Assembly (NCBI RefSeq): GCF_026168755.1
Contig: NZ_JAPFDR010000012.1
Span: 1 to 64,000, forward strand
Length of the DNA: 64,000 nt
Origin: Clostridium sp.
Lineage (GTDB): Bacteria; Bacillota; Clostridia; Clostridiales; Clostridiaceae
Direction of reading: 5' to 3'
The notes below the pieces were generated by a model. That model made no database searches and was not told the DNA's origin. It was given only the letters and a program-made list of their open reading frames with translations. Of this stretch, positions 16,974-24,468 are shown piece after piece. Made by a program: the position numbers and the translations under genes. Within the stretch, counting starts at the first letter, position 1. Every line of letters starts with the position of its first letter.

Positions 16974-17923
16974 TGAGATATGTAGTTATAGGAGCCTCTG
17001 CAGCAGGTATTAGTGGAGCTAAAACTTTAAGAGAATTAGATAAAGATGCTGAAATAGTATTAGTATCAAAGGATGAAAATGTATATTCAAGATGTATACT
17101 TCATCATTATATTTCAAATCATAGAGATGTTGATGCATTAAACTTTACAAGCAAGAATTTTTTTGAAGAGAATAAGATAACTTGGATGAAAGGTTTAGAA
17201 GTTAAAGGCGTTAATGATAAAGAACAAACTTTAGAATTATCAAATGGTGAAACTTTAAGTTACGATAAATTATTAGTCTGTAGCGGTGCATCTGCATTTA
17301 TACCACCAGTTCCAGGTCTTAGGGAAGGTAATAATGTAGTTGGATTAAGAAATTTATATGATGCTGTATTAATAAAAGAGCAAGCTAAGAAAGTTAAAAA
17401 TGTAGTAGTTTTAGGAGCTGGGCTTGTTGGAATAGATGCAGTTAGTGGACTACTTGGACAAGGATTAAATATATCTTTAGTTGAAATGAGTAATAAAATA
17501 CTTCCATTACAATTAGATAAACATGCATCAGATGTTTATGAAAATAAATTTACTGAAGAAGGTGTTTCTTTAAAACTTGATGTTAAGGCTGAAAAATTAC
17601 TTTTAGATGAAAATAATAATCTTGGAAGCAAAAATACAATGAACTTTGTAGGAGTAGCTACAATGTCTCTTGGTATGGTAGAACCAGCTGATGAAACTTA
17701 TATAGTTGAAACTCAAGTTGAAGGAGATAACTATAAGAAGATAATTCATAAAGATGGAAAAATTTATGGAGCTATAATTCAAGGTGACTTATCTTATGCT
17801 GGAGTTTTAACTCAACTTATAAAGGAAAATATTGATGTTTCTAAAGTAACAAAGAGTTTATTTGATATAGATTATGCAGATTTCTTTAATATAAAAAAGA
17901 ATTTTGAGTTTAGCTATAAGTAA
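16973..17923 (+). CDS. FAD-dependent pyridine nucleotide oxidoreductase of the nitrate operon
   Basis: A 316-residue flavoprotein of the pyridine nucleotide-disulfide oxidoreductase family. An N-terminal FAD motif (VVIGASAAGISGAKTL) is followed by CSGASAFIPPVPG, and a second Rossmann motif for NAD(P) is seen as VVVLGAGLVGIDAV near residue 143. It is shorter than typical family members (about 400), lacking part of the C-terminal region; it resembles the rubredoxin/nitrite reductase-associated NADH oxidoreductases. The start is at ATG 16973, which shares its first base with the stop of the ferredoxin gene and follows GAGGAGG. The likely role is to bring reducing equivalents from NAD(P)H to the nitrate reductase. 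Confidence 0.88.
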   Translation: MRYVVIGASAAGISGAKTLRELDKDAEIVLVSKDENVYSRCILHHYISNHRDVDALNFTSKNFFEENKITWMKGLEVKGVNDKEQTLELSNGETLSYDKLLVCSGASAFIPPVPGLREGNNVVGLRNLYDAVLIKEQAKKVKNVVVLGAGLVGIDAVSGLLGQGLNISLVEMSNKILPLQLDKHASDVYENKFTEEGVSLKLDVKAEKLLLDENNNLGSKNTMNFVGVATMSLGMVEPADETYIVETQVEGDNYKKIIHKDGKIYGAIIQGDLSYAGVLTQLIKENIDVSKVTKSLFDIDYADFFNIKKNFEFSYK

Positions 17924-17950
17924 GATTCTAAATCTTCGATTTAGAATCTT
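17922..17950 (+). terminator. 13-bp perfect hairpin at the end of the nitrate operon
   Basis: AAGATTCTAAATC pairs perfectly with its complement around a TTC loop and includes the stop codon of the oxidoreductase. The following sequence (ACTCAG) is not a T-run, so it may be a processing or RNA-stability element instead of a terminator. Confidence 0.5.
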
Positions 17951-18060
17951 ACTCAGCGACTGAAAGGAGTCGAGTTTCCTTTAAAATAAACTAAAAAAAG
18001 TTAGAGGAAGAAGGGTAATTTAAAGAGTTATTTTAAATAATCTCTTCTTCGCTAACTAGT
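17951..18060 (+). other. Structured 3' region of the nitrate operon
   Basis: A second long hairpin has outer arms AGTTAG (17999-18004) and CTAACT (18052-18057). After a small internal loop, its inner stem pairs GAAGAAGGG with CTCTTCTTC. A shorter GACT-GAAAGG-AGTC stem lies near 17958-17971. No T-run follows, and the promoter of mobB lies downstream, so this is not the mobB leader. Confidence 0.4.
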
Positions 18061-18077
18061 TATGTTAAAAGAAACTA

Positions 18078-18106
18078 TTTACAAAACTAATAAAAGTATA
18101 TATAAT
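18078..18106 (+). promoter_or_regulatory. Promoter of mobB
   Basis: TTTACA (18078-18083) and TATAAT (18101-18106) are 17 bp apart, a near-consensus housekeeping promoter 35 bp before the mobB start. It shows that mobB is transcribed separately from the nitrate reductase operon. Confidence 0.8.
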
Positions 18107-18140
18107 GCAAACTAAAAATATAATATAAGGGATGAAATTA

Positions 18141-18650
18141 ATGTCCAAAGTAGTTAATATAGTTGGATCAAGTTCTAATGTTGGAAAAACTTATTTACTT
18201 GAAGGATTAATAAAAGAACTAAAACTTAGAGGTTATAGTATAGCAACTATAAAGCATGATGTTCATGGATTTGATATAGATAAAAAGGGAAAAGATACAT
18301 ATAAACATAGAGAAGCAGGTTCAGAAACAGTAATAATTTCTTCTAAAAATAGGTTTGCAATGATAAAAGAATTAGAGGAAGAAACTGAACTTAATGATAT
18401 TATTAAAATGGTGCAAGATAAAGATATTATTTTAATAGAGGGATATAAAAAAAGTAATTTAAGAAAAATAGAAGTATTTAGAGAAGGAGTAAGTGAAAAA
18501 ATAATAACTCCTAAGAATAAGTTAATTGCAATTGCAAGTGATACTAATTTAGATATTAATGATATAATTATAGTAGATAAAGAAAATTATAAAAAACTTG
18601 CAGATTTAATTGAAAAAGAAAGAGAGTTTGATTTTGAAAATTATCAATAA
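18141..18650 (+). CDS. mobB: Molybdopterin-guanine dinucleotide biosynthesis protein B
   Basis: A 169-residue P-loop GTP-binding protein. The Walker A motif GSSSNVGKT lies near residues 8-16, followed by the family-typical IKHDVHGFDIDKKGKDTYKHREAGS and a Walker B-like DIILIEGYKKS. MobB assists MobA in attaching GMP to molybdopterin. The start at 18141 is preferred over the in-frame ATG at 18132 because AAGGG (about 18127-18131) then has normal spacing. It has its own promoter and is separated from the next gene by the likely Moco riboswitch. Confidence 0.92.
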   Translation: MSKVVNIVGSSSNVGKTYLLEGLIKELKLRGYSIATIKHDVHGFDIDKKGKDTYKHREAGSETVIISSKNRFAMIKELEEETELNDIIKMVQDKDIILIEGYKKSNLRKIEVFREGVSEKIITPKNKLIAIASDTNLDINDIIIVDKENYKKLADLIEKEREFDFENYQ

Positions 18651-18654
18651 AATA

Positions 18655-18800
18655 TTTTCTAGAGCTAAGTATCCTAAGGAGTATTCTATGGAGCTTAAGC
18701 CGGAATTTATATAATTCAAGGGTGATATTTGAAAAGATATTATCTCCACGTTTTGGGAAGGAAAATAAGTTGATTTAAATATATTTAATTATTTACTAGT
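18655..18800 (+). promoter_or_regulatory. Likely molybdenum-cofactor riboswitch (Moco RNA)
   Basis: The leader of the Moco operon contains ordered conserved-looking blocks: GCCG with a GAATT-TATAT-AATTC hairpin, then AAGGGTGAT, then CTCCACG, then GGGAAGG (about 18698-18760). They are arranged as I recall for the Moco RNA motif found upstream of moa operons. A transcription terminator platform follows directly. The position (between mobB and moeA) and the platform are seen; the aptamer identity is an inference from memory that a covariance-model search could settle. Confidence 0.65.
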
Positions 18801-18809
18801 TAATTTAAG

Positions 18810-18887
18810 ACCTAATTTTTAGGTTTTTATATTTAAAATAGGCTTATTACTCATACCTAAAATATGAAGTAATAAGTCTATTTTTTA
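18810..18887 (+). terminator. Two-hairpin expression platform before moeA
   Basis: Hairpin 1 pairs ACCTAA with TTAGGT (18810-18824) and is followed by TTTTTA. Hairpin 2 pairs AATAGGCTTATTACT (18837-18851) with AGTAATAAGTCTATT (18868-18882), one G-U, followed by TTTTTA. The loop of hairpin 2 (ACCTAAAA) is complementary to the 3' arm of hairpin 1 (TTTTAGGT), so an alternative fold exists. The moeA ribosome binding site AAGGGGTG follows at once. Confidence 0.75.
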
Positions 18888-18903
18888 GTTAAGGGGTGAA
18901 TAA

Positions 18904-20109
18904 ATGAAGTCATTTATATCGTTAGAAGAAGCAATAAATATATTAAATGATAATGTAGAACATTTAGATGTTGAAGAAGTTAATTTAATTGATGGAATAA
19001 AAAGAGTTTTAGCAACAGATATTTATTCTACAATTGATAATCCGCCTTTTGATAAATCAGCTATGGATGGATATGCGGTAATAGCTGATGATAGTAAATT
19101 AAAAGATAAGGTTAAAGTAATAGATAAAGTTTTTGCAGGTAGTTTATGTGAGAGTATAGTTACTTCAAAAACATCAGTAAGAATAATGACAGGAGCACCA
19201 ATACCAAGTGGAGCCAATGCTGTAATAAAACAAGAAGATGTTACTTTAAGTGATGATAATTACATTATTTTAAACAAGAGTGTTAAAGAAAATGAAAATA
19301 TTTGTTTTACAGGAGAAGATATAAAAAAAGGCTCGTTATTAGTTAAAAAAGGAAAAAAATTAGATTATGCTGATATAGGAATTATTGCTAGTGCAGGTAT
19401 AGAAAAAATTAAAGTTTATAAGTTACCTAAAATTGCTTTAATAAGTACTGGAGATGAGGTAATAGATATAAATGATACTCTTACGTCAGGAAAAATATTT
19501 AATAGTAATAAATATAGTATAATTTCTAGAATTAAGGAGCTAGGATACGACATTAAATATACAACTCATGTAAAAGATAGTGAGAGTAATATAGAAGAGT
19601 ATATAAAGAAGTTTTCCAATGATATGGATTTAATAATAACAACAGGAGGAGTTTCTGTTGGAGAAAAGGATTTATTAAATAAATCAATTGATAATATTAA
19701 TGGTGAAAAACTGTTTTGGAAGGTTAAAATTAAACCTGGATCAGCTGTACTTTGTAGTAAAATAAATAATGCATTAGTTGTTAGCTTATCAGGAAATCCA
19801 ACAGCTGCATTAACTGCATTTGAGCTTTTTGTAAAAACATCATTAGAAAAAATGTGTGGATATTATAAATTGGAAGTGAAAAGAGAAAAGGCAATATTAT
19901 GCGATAATTTTAGTAAAAAAAGTCCACAAAGAAGATTTATTAGAGCAAGAGCTATTATTGAAGAAGGAAAACAAATGGTATATATAACACAGATTAAGAG
20001 TGGAAATGGAATACTAAGCTCTAATTTAAATTCAAATTGTATGATAGAAGTTCAAGGTGAAAATGATGGGCTTAAGGCAGGAGAAATAGTAGATATCATA
20101 AAGTTTTAA
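18904..20109 (+). CDS. moeA: Molybdopterin molybdenumtransferase MoeA
   Basis: A 401-residue MoeA, which inserts molybdate into adenylylated molybdopterin. It shows the N-terminal NPPFDKSAMDGYAV motif (residues about 42-55), the APIPSGANAVIKQEDV block, the molybdopterin-binding domain with ALISTGDEV and TTGGVSVGEKD, and the SLSGNPTAAL signature followed by the small C-terminal domain IV. The length is normal. It is the first gene of the operon controlled by the riboswitch-like leader and is followed 13 bp later by mobA. The start codon is fixed by AAGGGGTG. Confidence 0.96.
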   Translation: MKSFISLEEAINILNDNVEHLDVEEVNLIDGIKRVLATDIYSTIDNPPFDKSAMDGYAVIADDSKLKDKVKVIDKVFAGSLCESIVTSKTSVRIMTGAPIPSGANAVIKQEDVTLSDDNYIILNKSVKENENICFTGEDIKKGSLLVKKGKKLDYADIGIIASAGIEKIKVYKLPKIALISTGDEVIDINDTLTSGKIFNSNKYSIISRIKELGYDIKYTTHVKDSESNIEEYIKKFSNDMDLIITTGGVSVGEKDLLNKSIDNINGEKLFWKVKIKPGSAVLCSKINNALVVSLSGNPTAALTAFELFVKTSLEKMCGYYKLEVKREKAILCDNFSKKSPQRRFIRARAIIEEGKQMVYITQIKSGNGILSSNLNSNCMIEVQGENDGLKAGEIVDIIKF

Positions 20110-20122
20110 GGAGAAGGCAATT

Positions 20123-20698
20123 ATGATAAATAAAACTTTAGCTATTTTAGCTGGTGGAAAAAGTAGTAGAATGAATTATAATAATAAAGCATTATTGAAT
20201 TATAAAGAGAAGAAATTTATAGAGCATATAATTGAAGCTGGTAAAGACTATAAAGAAATAATAATAATTTCAAATAATTTGGAAGAATATAAAGGGTTTA
20301 ATTTGAGAATAGTTGAAGATATATATAAGGGTAATGGTCCATTGAGTGGAATACATTCAGCCCTTATTAATTCAACTACAGATAAAGTTTTATGTATTGC
20401 TTGTGACATGCCGTTAATTACTAAAGATACATTAAATATTATAGGAAATTATGATAGAGAATATGATGTATTAGTACCGAGAGTTAATGAAAGGTTGCAG
20501 CCATTATGCGGTATATATTCTAAAAATATAATTCCTAAACTTGAGGAAGCAATAAAAGAAAATAATAATAAGCTTCAATTATTAATAAAATCATTTGATT
20601 TAAAAGTAATTGAAGGTGATGATAGAAGTAAATTTATAGAGAAGGATTTTTCTAATATAAATACTGAAAAGGAATATAGAGAATTGGAGGAATTGTAA
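20123..20698 (+). CDS. mobA: Molybdenum cofactor guanylyltransferase MobA
   Basis: A 191-residue nucleotidyltransferase that joins GTP to molybdopterin to give the guanine dinucleotide cofactor used by the upstream nitrate reductase. The N-terminal LAGGKSSRMNYNNKALL motif binds GTP, NGPLSGIHSAL and CDMPLI are family marks, and VPRVNERLQPLCGIY matches the second conserved block. It overlaps the next gene by one base (TAATG). Its presence fits the reductase belonging to the MGD-dependent DMSO-reductase family. Confidence 0.94.
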   Translation: MINKTLAILAGGKSSRMNYNNKALLNYKEKKFIEHIIEAGKDYKEIIIISNNLEEYKGFNLRIVEDIYKGNGPLSGIHSALINSTTDKVLCIACDMPLITKDTLNIIGNYDREYDVLVPRVNERLQPLCGIYSKNIIPKLEEAIKENNNKLQLLIKSFDLKVIEGDDRSKFIEKDFSNINTEKEYRELEEL

Positions 20699-21189
20699 TG
20701 TATACAGTTGGAATAATTACAAGTAGTGATAAAGGATATGCTGGTGAAAGAGAAGATAAAAGTGGGGAATTAGTAAAAAAATTAGTTGAAGATGCAGGAT
20801 TTACTGTAGTAAAACAAATTATATTACCTGATGACAGAGAGATGCTTGCTAATGAGTTTAAAGTAATGTGTGATGAAGTTAAAGTTAATTTAGTATTAAG
20901 TACTGGGGGAACAGGGTTTTCTAAAAGAGATATTACTCCAGAAGCTACAAAAGATGTAATTGAGAGAGAAGCACCAGGAATATGTGAAGCAATAAGAATG
21001 TATAGTATGCAAATTACTAAAAGAGCTATGCTTTCAAGAGCTGTATCAGGCATAAGAAAGGATACTTTAATAGTTAATTTACCAGGAAGTCCTAAAGCTT
21101 GTAAAGAGGCTTTAGATTATGTATTAGATGATATTAAGCATGGAATTGATATATTATTAGGAACTTCAAAGGAATGTGCTAGAAAGTAA
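20698..21189 (+). CDS. moaB: Molybdopterin adenylyltransferase, MoaB/Mog family
   Basis: A 163-residue protein of the MoaB/Mog family that adenylates molybdopterin before metal insertion. It contains the MPT-binding motifs LSTGGTGFSKRDITPEAT and NLPGSPKACKEALDYVL. By length it is closer to MoaB and short Mog proteins; which symbol is correct cannot be settled by eye. It lies between mobA (one-base overlap) and a MoeA-like gene, in the same operon. Confidence 0.9.
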   Translation: MYTVGIITSSDKGYAGEREDKSGELVKKLVEDAGFTVVKQIILPDDREMLANEFKVMCDEVKVNLVLSTGGTGFSKRDITPEATKDVIEREAPGICEAIRMYSMQITKRAMLSRAVSGIRKDTLIVNLPGSPKACKEALDYVLDDIKHGIDILLGTSKECARK

Positions 21190-21205
21190 AAAGGAGGTAT
21201 GAGCA

Positions 21206-22222
21206 ATGAAAATGATAAAGGTTGAAGATGCTGTAGGAAGTATACTGTCTCATGATGTAACTCAAATAATTCCAGGAGAGTTTAAGGGGAGATTGTTTAA
21301 AAAAGGTCATATAATTAAAGCGGAAGATATTGAAAAGCTATTATCAATAGGAAAAGAACATGTATATGTTTGGGAACCTGTTGAGGGGCAACTTCATGAA
21401 AATGATGCGGCAACAAGAATTTCAAATTTAGTTGTTGGAGATGGAATCAAACTTTCAGATGAAATTAAAGAGGGAAAGGTTGATTTTTTCGCTGATATAG
21501 ATGGAGTTTTAAAAATAGATAAGGCTAATTTATTTAAACTAAATTCACTTGGAGAAATTATAGTATCTACATTACATAATAATACTCCTATAAAAAAAGG
21601 TGAAAAAATTGGAGCTACAAGAGTTATTCCATTAATTATAGATGAAGAAAAAATTATAACTGCTGAGAATTTAATTCAAGAAAAAATAATAAGTGTAGCG
21701 GAAATAAAGCCTAAGAAATGTCTTTTAATAACTACAGGGAATGAAGTTTATAAGGGTAGAATTAAAGATGCATTTTTACCAGTTATAAAGCAAAAGTTAG
21801 GGTATTATGGTAGTGAAGTTGTAAGACAAGTGATATTACCAGATGAAAAAGAAAGAATAATTGAGGAAATTCAAAAAGGGCTATCAGAAGGTGTAGATAT
21901 GGTTATATGTACAGGGGGAATGTCAGTAGACCCAGATGATGTAACTCCAACAGCCATAAAAGAATGTGGTGGAGAACTTGTAACTTATGGATCACCAGTG
22001 CTTCCAGGTGCTATGTTCTTACTAGCTTATCATGGAAATACTCCAATATTAGGGGTTCCAAGTTGTGCAATGTATTCAAAGAGAACAGTTTTGGATTTAG
22101 TATTGCCAAGAGTATTAAGTGATGAAAGATTATCAGCAGATGATATAGCTGAATATGGACATGGTGGATTATGTTTAGATTGCAATGTATGTACTTTTCC
22201 ACATTGTTCATTTGGTAAATAA
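21206..22222 (+). CDS. MoeA-like molybdopterin-binding protein with Cys-rich tail
   Basis: A 338-residue protein with a MoeA/MogA-type molybdopterin-binding domain ([14 protein letters not shown] near residue 170; [21 protein letters not shown] near 235; [20 protein letters not shown] near 282). It lacks the MoeA N-terminal motif. The last 20 residues hold a dense Cys cluster, [10 protein letters not shown] then PHC, suggesting a metal or Fe-S site. Homologues of this type are commonly annotated only as molybdopterin-binding protein. It may be a second metal-insertion or cofactor-carrier protein. The start follows AAAGGAGG with an 8-nt spacer. Confidence 0.85.
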   Translation: MKMIKVEDAVGSILSHDVTQIIPGEFKGRLFKKGHIIKAEDIEKLLSIGKEHVYVWEPVEGQLHENDAATRISNLVVGDGIKLSDEIKEGKVDFFADIDGVLKIDKANLFKLNSLGEIIVSTLHNNTPIKKGEKIGATRVIPLIIDEEKIITAENLIQEKIISVAEIKPKKCLLITTGNEVYKGRIKDAFLPVIKQKLGYYGSEVVRQVILPDEKERIIEEIQKGLSEGVDMVICTGGMSVDPDDVTPTAIKECGGELVTYGSPVLPGAMFLLAYHGNTPILGVPSCAMYSKRTVLDLVLPRVLSDERLSADDIAEYGHGGLCLDCNVCTFPHCSFGK

Positions 22223-22245
22223 TTTTAGAAAGCAGGATGAATTTT

Positions 22246-22722
22246 ATGGATAATAAATTAACTCATTTTGATAATAGTGGAAATGCAAGAATGGTTGATG
22301 TTTCAGAGAAAAAAGAAACTGCCAGGGTTGCAATTGCAGTTTCAAAAATTAGAGTAAGTAAAGAAACCTTAGAACTTATTGAAGCTGGTAAAATTGGAAA
22401 AGGAGATGTATTAGGAGTTGCTAGAGTTGCTGGAATAATGGCTAGTAAACAAACATCAAATTTAATTCCAATGTGCCATCCTTTAATGATAACAAGCTGT
22501 AATGTAGATTTTGATATAAATAAGGAGGAAAATTATATAGAAATAACTGCTACAGTTAAAATAGTTGATAAAACAGGAGTTGAAATGGAAGCTTTAACAG
22601 CTGCTATGGTTGCTGCATTAACTATTTATGATATGTGTAAAGCTGTAGATAAAAGAATGGTTATAGAAGGAACTCATTTGCTTAAAAAAACAGGAGGAAA
22701 AAGTGGGGAGTTTAACTTTTAA
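22246..22722 (+). CDS. moaC: Cyclic pyranopterin monophosphate synthase MoaC
   Basis: A 158-residue MoaC, which with MoaA converts GTP to cyclic pyranopterin monophosphate. The family motifs are clear: [18 protein letters not shown] at the start, [17 protein letters not shown] in the middle, [16 protein letters not shown] and the C-terminal TGGKSG. The start at 22246 is preferred over an ATG at 22237, which overlaps the Shine-Dalgarno AGGATG. It is followed 17 bp later by moaA. Confidence 0.96.
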   Translation: MDNKLTHFDNSGNARMVDVSEKKETARVAIAVSKIRVSKETLELIEAGKIGKGDVLGVARVAGIMASKQTSNLIPMCHPLMITSCNVDFDINKEENYIEITATVKIVDKTGVEMEALTAAMVAALTIYDMCKAVDKRMVIEGTHLLKKTGGKSGEFNF

Positions 22723-22739
22723 ATTACTCATAAAATAAT

Positions 22740-23711
22740 ATGAAGGATAAATTTGGAAGAGAAATAGATTATTTGAGGGTATCAGTAACTGATAAGTGCA
22801 ATTTAAGATGTATTTATTGTATGGATGAAAAAGATAATACTTTCTTAAAAAATGATGAGAAGTTAACTGATGATGAAATATATAGAGTAGTAAAAGAAAG
22901 TTCTGAATTGGGTATAAAAAAAGTTAGAATAACAGGAGGAGAACCTCTGGTAAGACCTGATTTAGTTAAGCTTGTAAGTAAAATAAATAATATTCCAGGT
23001 ATTGAAGAAATTTATTTAACTACTAATGGGATTTTACTTGCTGATATGATAGATGAATTAGTTTTGAATGGCCTTAAAGGAGTTAATATTAGTTTAGACT
23101 CATTAAAAGAAGAAAGATTTAATAAATTAACTAGGTTAGGAAAATTAAATAAAGTTTTAGAAGCAATAGATAAGTCAATAGCTTTAGGAGTAAAAGTTAA
23201 GTTAAATACTGTTATTGTAAATGATATAAATAAAGATGAAATAATAGATTTTGTTAATTTAACAAAAGAAAAAAATATAGATGTCAGATTTATAGAGCTT
23301 ATGCCTATAGGAATTGCTATAAATTATAAAGGCGCAACTAATGAAGAGGTATTACAAGTTATATCTGAAAATTATTCTGACTACGAAGAGGTAGTAAGAA
23401 GTAAAAGTGGTGGACCTGCATCATATATTAAATTAAAAGATGCTAAAGGAAAGATTGGATTTATAAGTGCTATAAGTAATTGTTTTTGTGAAGAGTGTAA
23501 TAGAATTAGATTAACTCCTGAAGGTTTTTTAAAGCAATGTTTGCATTTTGATTATGGAGTAGATTTAAAGGGTAAACTTAGAACAGGAATAAGTGATGAA
23601 GAGTTAAGAAAATTAATTTATGAGAATATTTATCATAAGCCAGAAAAACATTTATTTTTAGAGAAAAGTGATCATAAAGAGATAAAATTTATGAATCAAA
23701 TTGGAGGATAG
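22740..23711 (+). CDS. moaA: GTP 3',8-cyclase MoaA
   Basis: A 323-residue radical SAM enzyme catalysing the first step of molybdenum cofactor synthesis from GTP. The radical SAM cluster is C20-x3-C24-x2-C27 in VTDKCNLRCIYC. The second, C-terminal [4Fe-4S] site is seen in CFCEECNRIRLTPEGFLKQC. The protein ends in Gly-Gly, which in MoaA is inserted into the active site. Just upstream of the ATG no clear ribosome binding site is visible (AAATTACTCATAAAATAAT), unusual in this window and suggesting translational coupling to moaC or lower expression. Confidence 0.96.
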   Translation: MKDKFGREIDYLRVSVTDKCNLRCIYCMDEKDNTFLKNDEKLTDDEIYRVVKESSELGIKKVRITGGEPLVRPDLVKLVSKINNIPGIEEIYLTTNGILLADMIDELVLNGLKGVNISLDSLKEERFNKLTRLGKLNKVLEAIDKSIALGVKVKLNTVIVNDINKDEIIDFVNLTKEKNIDVRFIELMPIGIAINYKGATNEEVLQVISENYSDYEEVVRSKSGGPASYIKLKDAKGKIGFISAISNCFCEECNRIRLTPEGFLKQCLHFDYGVDLKGKLRTGISDEELRKLIYENIYHKPEKHLFLEKSDHKEIKFMNQIGG

Positions 23712-23715
23712 TAAA

Positions 23716-24174
23716 GTGGGAAAAGTTATAGCTATATGTATAAGTAAACATAAAGGAACATTAAAAAATGAAGTTTCAGAAGCAAATTTTATAGAAGAGT
23801 TTGGAATAGAAGGAGATGCACATGCTGGAAAGTGGCATAGACAAGTTAGTCTTTTAGCTCTAGAAAAAATTGAAGATTTTAGAAATAAAGGTGGTAATGT
23901 TGATTTTGGAGCTTTTGGAGAAAATTTAGTTATTGAAGGATTTGAATTAAATAAGTTACCAGTAGGTCAAAGATTAACTATTGGAGAAGATATTTTATTA
24001 GAAGTTACTCAAATTGGTAAGGAGTGTCATGATAAATGTGCAATTTATTATCAAGTTGGTGAATGTATAATGCCAAAGAATGGTATATTTACAAGAGTAT
24101 TAAAAGGTGGAAAAGTAAAAGTTGGAGATGAAGTTATTTTAGTTAAGAATAATAAAAGAATATTAAGTTTATAA
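23716..24174 (+). CDS. MOSC domain protein
   Basis: A 152-residue single MOSC domain (found in MoCo sulfurase C-terminal domains), with the typical GIEGDAHAG-WHRQVSLLA motif near residues 33-50, FGENLVIEG and the conserved Cys in GKECHDKCAIY. Stand-alone MOSC proteins at the ends of moa operons are common, and a cofactor sulfuration or transfer role is inferred. The GTG start at 23716 lies eight bases after GGAGG and overlaps nothing; an upstream TTG at 23701 would include the Shine-Dalgarno. The last gene of the operon, it ends at a clear terminator. Confidence 0.9.
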   Translation: MGKVIAICISKHKGTLKNEVSEANFIEEFGIEGDAHAGKWHRQVSLLALEKIEDFRNKGGNVDFGAFGENLVIEGFELNKLPVGQRLTIGEDILLEVTQIGKECHDKCAIYYQVGECIMPKNGIFTRVLKGGKVKVGDEVILVKNNKRILSL

Positions 24175-24180
24175 TATTAA

Positions 24181-24212
24181 GAGATGTAAAAATACATCTC
24201 CTTTTTTCTTTC
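24181..24212 (+). terminator. Terminator of the Moco operon
   Basis: GAGATGTA (24181-24188) pairs with TACATCTC (24193-24200), followed by CTTTTTTCTTT. Confidence 0.92.
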
Positions 24213-24297
24213 AACAAAATAACACATATGTCTTAAAAATAAATGTTAAGGAAAAGAGAAAAAGATTTAGAAAAAATAATTTAAAAATTAACAATAT

Positions 24298-24340
24298 TGT
24301 GATATAAATCACATACTAAATTAAAAAAAATATATATAAT
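24298..24340 (+). promoter_or_regulatory. CRP/FNR-type activator site and promoter of the anion-channel gene
   Basis: TGTGATATAAATCACA (24298-24313) has perfect TGTGA-N6-TCACA half sites. A TATAAT -10 lies at 24335-24340, again 37 bp from the start of the palindrome, placing the site centre near -41.5 for a start at about 24347. No -35 is evident. The geometry is identical to the nitrate reductase promoter at 14361, which strongly suggests a shared activator. Confidence 0.85.
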
Positions 24341-24468
24341 CTAATTTGTTCAAAAGAGTTTAAGTAAATTAGTCAATTTTCAAGTGAAAAAATTAACAAA
24401 TAATTAAGCTCAATGAAAATTTATAAAGTATATATTGAACTTATTTTATTATTATTTTAGGAGGAAAT

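Noticed and set aside
17950..18130. A riboswitch in the mobB leader
   Set aside because: A near-consensus promoter (TTTACA-17-TATAAT, 18078-18106) lies downstream of the hairpins, so they are not part of the mobB leader.
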